Assembly (NCBI GenBank): GCA_903934875.1
Contig: CAIZPP010000089.1
Span: 1 to 38,571, forward strand
Origin: an uncultured Methylococcaceae bacterium
GTDB lineage: Bacteria > Pseudomonadota > Gammaproteobacteria > Methylococcales > Methylococcaceae
DNA length: 38,571 nucleotides
Direction of reading: 5' to 3'
The position numbers and the translations under genes are program-made. The notes beneath the pieces were generated by a model. The model saw nothing but the letters and a program-made list of their open reading frames with translations. It was not told the origin of the DNA and searched no databases. This document shows, piece by piece, positions 32,561 to 38,571 of this stretch. How positions within the stretch are numbered: the stretch's first letter is position 1; the number at the start of each line of letters is the position of its first letter.

Positions 32561-32651
32561 ACGATACTCATTCGTCCAGTGGCAATTAGAAACAACTTTG
32601 GCGATAATGCAACTGAGTACATGAAATCAACAGATTGTCCGACGTAATCAC

Positions 32652-34070
32652 ATGAACCATCCTTTTAACTTGGAAAACGCAATCATTCGCAACTTGCCTC
32701 ATGTTTTGGTTACCCGCCAAGCACCTAAGAATGGTTCGCGGTGCACCTACCATAAGAATTTCAAAGCGGAAGGTTTGACGGGTGCAAACTATTGGATCGA
32801 ACGTGAAAATTCGTTTTTATTAGACTTCGCATCCAGAAAACTACGCCATGTTGTGGAATTTTCCAACTTAGAGCGCATAGACAACGAACATAATACACCA
32901 ATTGTAAGCTTGTTGGCTACTTTTGACGCAGGCATTACTGTTGAAGATTGGTTGCAAGTGCGTCCGCGTTATGCAAACGGCACAGTACACACCCATCCTT
33001 TTACCCATATATATCTGTTTTTTTTATTATTGCGGGCTTGCCTTATAGCACTTAAAGAAATCCATAGCATTGGTATAGTCCATTGTGATATTAAGCCAGA
33101 TAATATTTGCTTGCCTTATTCACCTTATCCATTTAACCCGGAATCCGGTAGTACTTTAAGCATTGATTTTGAACATATAAAACTGATCGACTTTGCATTT
33201 TCCATTACCCCTGATAGACCACTTAAGCACCACCTACCTATTCTTCCTAAAGCAGCTTATCAGTCCAATTCCTTTAAATCTGCTTTGTGTACGGATTATT
33301 CCAACAGCCAAAAGCAAAGCCTCGCTGTTCAACAGCTAGATTGGCGTGTGGATTTGTTCAGTCTTGGATATATGGCGGAACAATTGCTTGGTACTGGGTT
33401 AATGATGCCTAAAGGCAGTGATGGGCAATCAGCATATGCTGGAGCAGAAAAAATTGTTAAGCAGCTTAGAGTGTTTGATGTCGGAAAACCAAGAAGAAAT
33501 GATACATTGCCACATGATAGCCTAATTGAAACTATAGATAAGTTAATCGATAAACTTGGGAGTTTTGAACTATATAAAAGTTTTCGTGTAGTAGAGACTA
33601 ACAATACCAGTGAAATAGGTACACCTCTTAATTTGGCTATCTCTCAATACCCTCAAACAATTAGAGATGGGGTCCATTTGACAGTATTGACACCCATCGC
33701 CAGTCCAGTGGACTATGTTTCGACAAACTACACGAATGAAATTACTCCAATTGCCAATAACGCATCAGGTTTCATTTCGGATTTATCGTCAATTAGCGGA
33801 CAAGTTTTGTCCTCCGTAAAGTACTCAAGCTATCTGAGTATTCTCCCTTTTACATTTGTTGTCATTAGTTTAATCATTCATTCATTAGCCTTTTCTACTA
33901 TTTTTATTGCCATATCAACCATATTTATCAATAATTTAGTAGCCTCATTTTTGTGGGTAAGTAGTGCTAAGCAAGCATGGTGGCCTATCAAAATAACCAA
34001 TGCGATTAGCGCAATTATTATATTTACTGTTGGGTTATTATTTTCCCTTATACCCATAATTTATTACTGA
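32652..34070 (+). CDS. Membrane-anchored Ser/Thr protein kinase-like protein
   Basis: 472 residues. A eukaryotic-type kinase fold spans about residues 15-310: probable ATP lysine in YHKNFKAEG (K35 or K38), alpha-C acid near E50-E52, catalytic loop IVHCDIKPDNICL (D146, K148, N151), metal site LIDFAFS (D180, DFA in place of DFG) and alpha-F WRVDLFSLGYMAEQLL (D234). All key polar residues are kept, so it is probably active. The activation segment holds an insert of about 30 residues. After a Thr/Ser/Asn-rich linker come three membrane helices (about 397-470). It is the first gene of a five-gene operon; the next ATG is 4 nt after its stop. AT-rich coding DNA suggests transfer. Substrate unknown. 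Confidence 0.85.
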   Translation: MNHPFNLENAIIRNLPHVLVTRQAPKNGSRCTYHKNFKAEGLTGANYWIERENSFLLDFASRKLRHVVEFSNLERIDNEHNTPIVSLLATFDAGITVEDWLQVRPRYANGTVHTHPFTHIYLFFLLLRACLIALKEIHSIGIVHCDIKPDNICLPYSPYPFNPESGSTLSIDFEHIKLIDFAFSITPDRPLKHHLPILPKAAYQSNSFKSALCTDYSNSQKQSLAVQQLDWRVDLFSLGYMAEQLLGTGLMMPKGSDGQSAYAGAEKIVKQLRVFDVGKPRRNDTLPHDSLIETIDKLIDKLGSFELYKSFRVVETNNTSEIGTPLNLAISQYPQTIRDGVHLTVLTPIASPVDYVSTNYTNEITPIANNASGFISDLSSISGQVLSSVKYSSYLSILPFTFVVISLIIHSLAFSTIFIAISTIFINNLVASFLWVSSAKQAWWPIKITNAISAIIIFTVGLLFSLIPIIYY

Positions 34071-34074
34071 AAAA

Positions 34075-34860
34075 ATGAACAGAAACATTTTTACCATAAA
34101 AGATGATTTTATTAATTTATTTCACTACATATCTGAAAAACCATGCCAAGATGCTTTTTTGAGCATTTTTATTTTAATCGCTATTGTGTTTATCGGATTA
34201 TATACATTTTGCTTTATCCGTTATTATTTTGAGCCGTTGGAGAAAAGAATACTAACAAAACTCAACTTCGTAATATCAAGCCTGCTTTTAGCATTGTTCG
34301 TGGTTTCTCTGTGGATACCTGCATCAACCTATTTGTGTAAAATACCGCCACCACCACCACCGCTAGTTTTGGAATGTCCTATATCTGTTGCAACTGAAAA
34401 GCAAATCATGGATTTTCAAAAAGAGTTTCAGTATCTAAAGAAACGGATGGATAGTGGTGATGTCAAGGCTGTAGAAACTTGGCATAGCCTTTCCCGTGCT
34501 GTCAATGCAAGATTGGCTATTGATATTCCTAGTGAGAATGGTCCCACAAATAAAACTAACGCTCTAAAATGCCTTATAGAGATGGAAAAGGAAGGGGACT
34601 TTGAAGCTGGCAAAGCTAAAGCTGCATTTATTTCCAATAACGCAGCTAAGGATCAGCAATATATTGCATGGGTGGTCGATTGGGTGAATTATCCTCAAAC
34701 TAAGCAACCAGACGATTTTGCACTATGGAGAGAAAACTTATATGCACGTGCCAATGCGACCCAGGATGTCGATGCATTAAACAAGCTGAGTTATCTTGAG
34801 TATAATAAGTTAGGACTTGCTTTTAACCCATTCAATTCAGCAAATGGAGCCAGTCAATGA
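34075..34860 (+). CDS. Two-helix membrane protein of the kinase operon
   Basis: 261 residues. Two membrane helices (about 28-50 and 66-86), then CKIPPPPPPLVLECP, a run of six prolines between cysteines, and a helical soluble domain (MDFQKEFQYLKKRMDSGDVK on). With short inner loops the C-terminal domain would face the cytoplasm or periplasm depending on orientation, which I cannot settle. No family recognised. Four nt after the kinase gene and overlapping the next gene by 4 nt, so tightly coupled. Confidence 0.75.
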   Translation: MNRNIFTIKDDFINLFHYISEKPCQDAFLSIFILIAIVFIGLYTFCFIRYYFEPLEKRILTKLNFVISSLLLALFVVSLWIPASTYLCKIPPPPPPLVLECPISVATEKQIMDFQKEFQYLKKRMDSGDVKAVETWHSLSRAVNARLAIDIPSENGPTNKTNALKCLIEMEKEGDFEAGKAKAAFISNNAAKDQQYIAWVVDWVNYPQTKQPDDFALWRENLYARANATQDVDALNKLSYLEYNKLGLAFNPFNSANGASQ

Positions 34861-35474
34861 CTCGACTTCGATCATTCTATCGAATTGGCTTAGGAGTGTG
34901 GTGGATAGGTATTTTTTGGATGCTATGTTTTCCTTATGCGACAGCACAAATACCACAATTGCCTATTGAGGCTCAAGAAGAGTTTAAAAAAATAATAGTT
35001 ACAAAGGATGGGATAATTGCTCAAAAAGATAAGGAGATAAGCGAGAAAGACGAGAAAATACACTCACTGCTTGCACAACTAGAATGGGATAAAAAAACTC
35101 AGCAAAAATGTGACTTAGAGAAAACTAAACTCAAAGGCGATTTGGCTGAATGTAATGGTAAGCATCATATATGCCCAGAACCTAAACCATGCCCAACACG
35201 CGAAAAGCCAATAACATGCCCTTTGCCAAAACCATGCCCTGAATGTGTAAAGCCAATAGTATGCCCTGTGCCTAGGCTATGCCCAAAATGCGAAAAACCA
35301 AAGGCTTGTCAGCAGCCTAAGCCATGTCCAGTATTACTGAAGATAAAGTCACCTCATAATATTTACCCACACCCGCAGAAAGGAAAACCAATTAATCCTC
35401 CAAGTACATATCCCCCTGCTCCGATACTGAGAGACCCTCAACCAACTCCGCTGAACGTTTTTAGAAATCAATAA
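34857..35474 (+). CDS. Exported coiled-coil protein with Cys-Pro repeats
   Basis: 205 residues. A signal peptide or anchor (about 9-30, cleavage after ATA possible) is followed by a charged coiled coil (33-100, KDGIIAQKDKEISEKDEKIH). Then come four tandem 15-residue repeats (105-159) with cysteines at 106/121/136/151 and 112/127/142/157, plus 130 and 145; consensus CPxPKPCPxCxKPI. A Pro-rich tail (PINPPSTYPPAPILRDPQPT) ends it. An extended, disulfide- or metal-linked stalk in the periplasm is a reasonable guess. It overlaps the previous gene by ATGA. No known family recognised. Confidence 0.75.
   Translation: MTRLRSFYRIGLGVWWIGIFWMLCFPYATAQIPQLPIEAQEEFKKIIVTKDGIIAQKDKEISEKDEKIHSLLAQLEWDKKTQQKCDLEKTKLKGDLAECNGKHHICPEPKPCPTREKPITCPLPKPCPECVKPIVCPVPRLCPKCEKPKACQQPKPCPVLLKIKSPHNIYPHPQKGKPINPPSTYPPAPILRDPQPTPLNVFRNQ
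35169..35333 (+). repeat. 45-bp in-frame tandem repeat (Cys-Pro repeats)
   Basis: Four units of 45 bp encode the 15-residue Cys-Pro repeats of the exported protein. At the DNA level the units share ATGCCC...CCTAAACCATGCCC-type stretches but have diverged, so the protein period is conserved better than the DNA, which implies selection on the protein. Confidence 0.75.
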
Positions 35475-35501
35475 GAGTTAGCGTTAAAAAATGAGAAACT
35501 T

Positions 35502-36206
35502 ATGAAAATATATACCTATTTAATCATCTTGAGTTTCATTGTATATTCAAATATTAGCATCAGTTGCGATGTTAATAGCCCAAGAGTAAAGAGTTGGGCT
35601 TTTAAATTGAATGCTAATACCTCAGAAAAATCCATTAGAGAAGTGTGCGCTATCGTAAGTGCTATAGATGAACATATCATAAGCGCACAAAATCTAATTT
35701 CGAAAATTGCCAGCGATACTGTTAAATATCAAGAAAAAACTGGCAATGATGGCTTGATTGAGCAAGTCATACAATCATACTTTATTAATGGCTGGGTTAC
35801 GGTACAAGTATATCATTCATATACTGATGCAAAAAGACATCAGCCGCCCGATGAAATTGCGATAAGAACTTATTTGCAAGGATTAGCCAACCTTACTTAC
35901 AAAGGAATTTATGGCACGGTGAAACTTGTGTATGATCAAGAAAATATGAGGCTGATCCGAATTACTCCATCAGATTATAGTGACGATGCATTTGAGTTTG
36001 AAGTTCAAGCCTTTCAAGAATTTGAAGCTTGCAAAACGGCTGACGGCAACCTTTGTTATACTGATATCACTGACAAACGATTTTTTGTCAGAGTGACCGA
36101 TAAGAATAGTGGTGAACCTAAGATCAAAATATCTAGTATCACGGCTATCGACTCATGGGCTGCCGAGTATTTTAATAATCATAGAGATAGCTTGATGGGG
36201 AGATAA
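35502..36206 (+). CDS. Exported protein of unknown function, kinase operon
   Basis: 234 residues with a signal peptide (KIYTYLIILSFIVYSNISIS) followed directly by a cysteine; the lipobox is imperfect, so lipoprotein status is open. The rest is a mixed helical and beta domain (VIQSYFINGWVTVQVYHSYT; YGTVKLVYDQENMRLIRITP; KRFFVRVTDKNSGEPKIKIS) with two paired cysteines. No family recognised. It starts 27 nt after the previous stop, with GAGAAACTT upstream. AT-rich like the three genes before it. Confidence 0.75.
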   Translation: MKIYTYLIILSFIVYSNISISCDVNSPRVKSWAFKLNANTSEKSIREVCAIVSAIDEHIISAQNLISKIASDTVKYQEKTGNDGLIEQVIQSYFINGWVTVQVYHSYTDAKRHQPPDEIAIRTYLQGLANLTYKGIYGTVKLVYDQENMRLIRITPSDYSDDAFEFEVQAFQEFEACKTADGNLCYTDITDKRFFVRVTDKNSGEPKIKISSITAIDSWAAEYFNNHRDSLMGR

Positions 36207-36211
36207 TAGTC

Positions 36212-37114
36212 ATGCCAAATTTAATCAAATGCTTAACCGTTGGGTGGCTGATTTTTATAGCCCTTGGCACTACTCGTGCGGAAGAAGAACAGCCTCCGGT
36301 ACCACAAAACTCGCTCTCCTCCACTGCGCGGGAAGTTGAAAGCCACAATATAGCTACTCCTGAACATAACCTATATATCTTGACTGGCAAAGAGCCAGAC
36401 ATTAATCCGGCCCAACGGCTAGGCGAGCTATCGGTCAAGGAATTTGTAGGCACTAGCCCGTTCTTTGCTTTGCGCAGTCTGCTTAAGCACAACCAACTCA
36501 ATGAGATGTATCGGGTAGGGAAATGCGTAAACAAGTTTCGTGTCAATGATGAGGAGAATTGGCAGATTGACGTGACGTTTGAGGCAAATGCCGCAACAGA
36601 GAAATGGCTCGTCAAAAAAGTTTCTCAGACTAAAAAAGGCAAAATCACTGATCCGCTACAAGCTAACGATCCGCTGTACCAGCAGAGCTTGAACGCATCC
36701 TCCGGCTGCGTGTTCACAGAGTTTCCCAACGTATGGCTGGCACTCAAAGGCACGGGCGCCAGTAACTGGTTCAATGACGCTATTGAAAAACTAACACCGC
36801 TAGATGGGAAAAGGGCCGTGTTTGACAACCTGGTGTTTTACCAACTCGACCACGCCAACCCCAAACATAAAATTCTCACGGCTGTCGGTTCCATCCAACT
36901 CGAATATGCAAAACCCGACCCCAAAAATAATCAATTTCAAAACGGCTGGCTAATTTCCGATTTTGAGTTCTTGGATGATGAGGGTAAGGAATACGATTTG
37001 GAAAAAGCCGAAGACCCAGCCAATGCCATCATTCCATCTACGCCCATGTCCGTGCTTAGAAACAAACCTTTCAAGCCTGCCGCGACAGTGAAGCCTGCCA
37101 CACATGCCCCATAA
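36212..37114 (+). CDS. Exported protein, last gene of the kinase operon
   Basis: 300 residues with a signal peptide (about 1-23, ending TTRA). The body is soluble, with ELSVKEFVGTSPFFALRSLL, two cysteines (VGKCVNKF and SSGCVFTEF) and a beta-rich second half (AVFDNLVFYQLDHANPKHKI; NGWLISDFEFLDDEGKEYDL). It ends in a Pro/Ala/Lys tail. GGGGAG gives a good ribosome site; the gap to the previous gene is 5 nt. Its base composition is less AT-rich than the four genes before it. I recognise no family. Confidence 0.75.
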   Translation: MPNLIKCLTVGWLIFIALGTTRAEEEQPPVPQNSLSSTAREVESHNIATPEHNLYILTGKEPDINPAQRLGELSVKEFVGTSPFFALRSLLKHNQLNEMYRVGKCVNKFRVNDEENWQIDVTFEANAATEKWLVKKVSQTKKGKITDPLQANDPLYQQSLNASSGCVFTEFPNVWLALKGTGASNWFNDAIEKLTPLDGKRAVFDNLVFYQLDHANPKHKILTAVGSIQLEYAKPDPKNNQFQNGWLISDFEFLDDEGKEYDLEKAEDPANAIIPSTPMSVLRNKPFKPAATVKPATHAP

Positions 37115-37176
37115 CGAATGATCCAAAGCCTAAAAAAAGACCCGACAGTCCGGCTGGGATGGGAGAGTCCAAAGCG

Positions 37177-37267
37177 AAGGACGGTAACTAGTTTGCCATC
37201 CATGGACGCTGGATACCGGCATCCCAGCCGGTATGACGATGCTTTTGCCGCTGGCTGAAAAATCTTA
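37177..37267 (+). repeat. Direct repeat copy 1 flanking the PemK-like/Phd pair
   Basis: About 91 bp, from AAGGACGGTAACTAGTTTGC through GGATACCGGCATCCCAGCCG to GCTGAAAAATCT. The second copy, in the same direction, is at 38347-38436 with only a few differences. A short inverted pair ATACCGGC...GCCGGTAT lies inside. The toxin-antitoxin pair is exactly between the copies. Confidence 0.85.
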
Positions 37268-37368
37268 CTACTCCCTGATTATTACAAAATTGGACAAAGT
37301 GTACATTTATGGCACACTGGCAGCAATCAGCAGAAAATCGAAGTGCAAAGGCGCAACCCTCCCTGCCG

Positions 37369-37797
37369 CTAGTCACGAGAACTGATCCTCAAGCCTTTTT
37401 GACGGAGTTCAATAATCTTGCTTGTAACCTGTGTGAACAAGGCAGGAGGCAAGAAGCCGTAATCATATTTGCCGGTTTTGCCCGATATAGGCCGTAGGTC
37501 ATATCCCGGCCATAAGAATTCGTTAAAGTCGTCCAGAATAATCCATGATCGTTCACCGTCCAAACCTAAATAGTGCTTCACCTTTGGTGGAATCTCAACA
37601 GCGACAGACGGATTGCTAGGGGGTGTGTGAGTTATCGGAGCTACCGTTACTGCCTGGTTTTCATCATCGTTTTTGACAACCAGAATAATGGCGCATGGTC
37701 TATTTTTTACTCCCTCTATTTTTCCCGCTTCGTATTCATTCCGCCATAAATAAGAATAGGAAATTACAAGCCCGTTTTCCGGTTCCGGTAATGCCAT
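37369..37797 (-). CDS. PemK-like toxin
   Basis: 142 residues: GLVISYSYLWRNEYEAGKIE, then KNRPCAIILVVKNDDENQAV and TVAPITHTPPS, matching the start (W..G...KxRP) and central strand (V.PIT) of the PemK/MazF fold, followed by LGLDGERSWIILDDFNEFLWPG. Such toxins are mRNA interferases. It starts 12 nt after the antitoxin gene. Family assignment by motif pattern; the fold match is good, though it belongs to a divergent branch. Confidence 0.78.
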   Translation of the reverse strand: MALPEPENGLVISYSYLWRNEYEAGKIEGVKNRPCAIILVVKNDDENQAVTVAPITHTPPSNPSVAVEIPPKVKHYLGLDGERSWIILDDFNEFLWPGYDLRPISGKTGKYDYGFLPPALFTQVTSKIIELRQKGLRISSRD

Positions 37798-37809
37798 GCC
37801 GCCCCTTTT

Positions 37810-38073
37810 CTAATCCATCAAGGCATTTAGGGAGTTATGAGAAGGATTCATTTCTGCTTTGGCAATCGCGGCAATAGTTTCTTCGGGCAGGTCGCTTATA
37901 TGGTAAGCGTGTCGTGTATGTGCTTTGAGAAACATATATTCACGATATTCATGTTCTGAGAGGAAATATCCGCTCGTCCGCCCATGACTCGTTATCACTA
38001 TGATTTCTCGCTGCACTCGCTCTTTGTATTGTCCAAAATTCTTGACGAATTCAGTTGCGGAAACTTCTACCAT
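37810..38073 (-). CDS. Phd/YefM-family antitoxin
   Basis: 87 residues with the Phd pattern: VEVSATEFVKNFGQYKERVQ, then REIIVITSHGRTSGYFLSEH and EYREYMFLKAH. The C-terminal part should wrap the toxin. AGAGGTG precedes the ATG. A 15-bp palindrome lies in its promoter, as expected for an autorepressor. It pairs with the PemK-like toxin rather than the more usual Doc or RelE, a partner swap known in this class. Confidence 0.88.
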   Translation of the reverse strand: MVEVSATEFVKNFGQYKERVQREIIVITSHGRTSGYFLSEHEYREYMFLKAHTRHAYHISDLPEETIAAIAKAEMNPSHNSLNALMD

Positions 38074-38089
38074 GATACACCTCTAATTT

Positions 38090-38128
38090 ATAATATCCGT
38101 ATTTTACGGAAAACATGGATTTTGTCAA
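38090..38128 (-). promoter_or_regulatory. Promoter and operator of the Phd/PemK-like pair
   Basis: On the minus strand TTGACA (38123-38128) is a perfect -35 box. TCCGTA AAA TACGGA (38096-38110) is a perfect palindrome downstream of it, and TATTAT/TATAAA stretches follow. The palindrome would block RNA polymerase when bound, fitting autoregulation. Confidence 0.6.
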
Positions 38129-38346
38129 TGCGATTCTGTTTGCTTGATATGGCACACACCGACCGCTAGGCGAACCCGCCAAGCGGCGGGCGGGTGCTAC
38201 TCGCCCCGCTACGCAGGACTCCCCGAGCCTAAGCAGTCTCGGCCATCCGGTAACGCCCCCTTTCGCAAAGGCTAGGGGCTGCCCAAAAAGAGGTGGTGCC
38301 TCACGTTGACATGCAAGGTCGGGTGGGGCAGGAAATCCGTGCGCCC

Positions 38347-38436
38347 AAGGACGGTAACTAGTTTGCATTCATGGGCGCACGGATACCGGCATCCCAGCCG
38401 GTATGACGATGCTTTTGCCTCTAGCTGAAGAATCTA
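38347..38436 (+). repeat. Direct repeat copy 2 flanking the PemK-like/Phd pair
   Basis: About 90 bp, matching 37177-37267 in the same orientation. The bases before it (GTGCGCCC) pair with GGGCGCAC inside it, making a small hairpin. With 38074-38346, which shows no gene, it forms the end of the window. Confidence 0.85.
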
Positions 38437-38566
38437 CTTACGCAAAAACGTCTGCCAACACCGTTCGCCCTGAGTCCTGAGCTTGTCGAAGGGTCGAAGG
38501 GTGAACGGCACGCGCAAAGCCCATTCATGCTTCGACAGGCTCAGCACGAACGGGGCTTTGCGTAAG
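38437..38566. repeat. Inverted-repeat element, 130 bp
   Basis: Perfect 10-bp ends CTTACGCAAA and TTTGCGTAAG enclose ACCGTTCGCC, GAGCTTGTCGAAGG and CTTCGACAGGCTCAGC repeats. It shares the inner GTTCG/CTTCGACA blocks with 23947-24094 and 32465-32509, but its ends are different from both. Confidence 0.8.
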
Positions 38567-38571
38567 TCCTA

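Noticed and set aside
35169-35333. Possible CRISPR or minisatellite array
   Set aside because: The 45-bp units are in frame, code for a regular Cys-Pro protein repeat and have no separate spacers.
1-38571. tRNA, rRNA or riboswitch genes
   Set aside because: I found no cloverleaf with a TTCGAATC-like arm, no rRNA sequence and no recognisable riboswitch; hairpins seen are repeats.

Overview
The window is a chromosomal segment of a Gram-negative bacterium, most likely a gammaproteobacterium. This is inferred from gene content: Lgt, DsbB, SlyX, HemW and RsmE of gammaproteobacterial type, and a class III (PhaC/PhaE) polyhydroxyalkanoate synthase like that of purple sulfur bacteria. The genus cannot be fixed from the sequence. 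The intergenic DNA is unusually full of short inverted-repeat elements.

Layout. 1-1.6 kb: lgt and a small membrane PH-like gene. 1.7-5.6 kb: a degenerate IS110-like gene, then kdpD-kdpE without kdpFABC. 5.6-8.3 kb: repeats, an OmpA-family lipoprotein and a membrane protein of unknown function. 8.2-14 kb: a nickel transporter, a small unknown gene, rsmE, and hoxF-hoxU-hoxY of an NAD-linked [NiFe] hydrogenase; no hoxH lies in the window. 14.3-18.5 kb: hemW, then an SxtJ-like membrane protein, a 49-residue DUF5989-like protein and a carbamoyltransferase. 18.5-22.1 kb: a five-gene PHA block on the minus strand (ribbon-helix-helix-like protein, zipper protein, phasin-like protein, PhaE, PhaC). 22.6-24.9 kb: HicA/HicB, an XRE regulator and a secreted repeat protein. 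25.2-30.2 kb: slyX and the dsbB-moxR-DUF58-transglutaminase operon. 30.6-38.6 kb: accessory DNA with a His-rich SleB-type hydrolase, a TumE/TumA-like pair, an AT-rich five-gene operon led by a membrane-bound protein kinase, and a PemK-like/Phd pair between direct repeats.

Most notable observations. (1) The kinase operon (32652-37114) encodes a cytoplasmic kinase domain with C-terminal membrane helices, a two-helix membrane protein, an exported coiled-coil protein with four exact 15-residue Cys-Pro repeats, and two further exported proteins. I recognise no described system with this layout. (2) A dispersed mobile-element-like repeat with TACAGCG/CGCTGTA ends repeatedly stops exactly at start or stop codons. 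At 9059 and 15958 it supplies the start codon where no Shine-Dalgarno is visible, and at 8247 and 25444 it supplies the stop codon. (3) At least two further inverted-repeat families occur, one with two nearly identical 130-bp copies 15 kb apart.

The nickel transporter beside hoxFUY suggests a shared function, with a perfect 17-bp palindrome in front of the transporter as a candidate operator.
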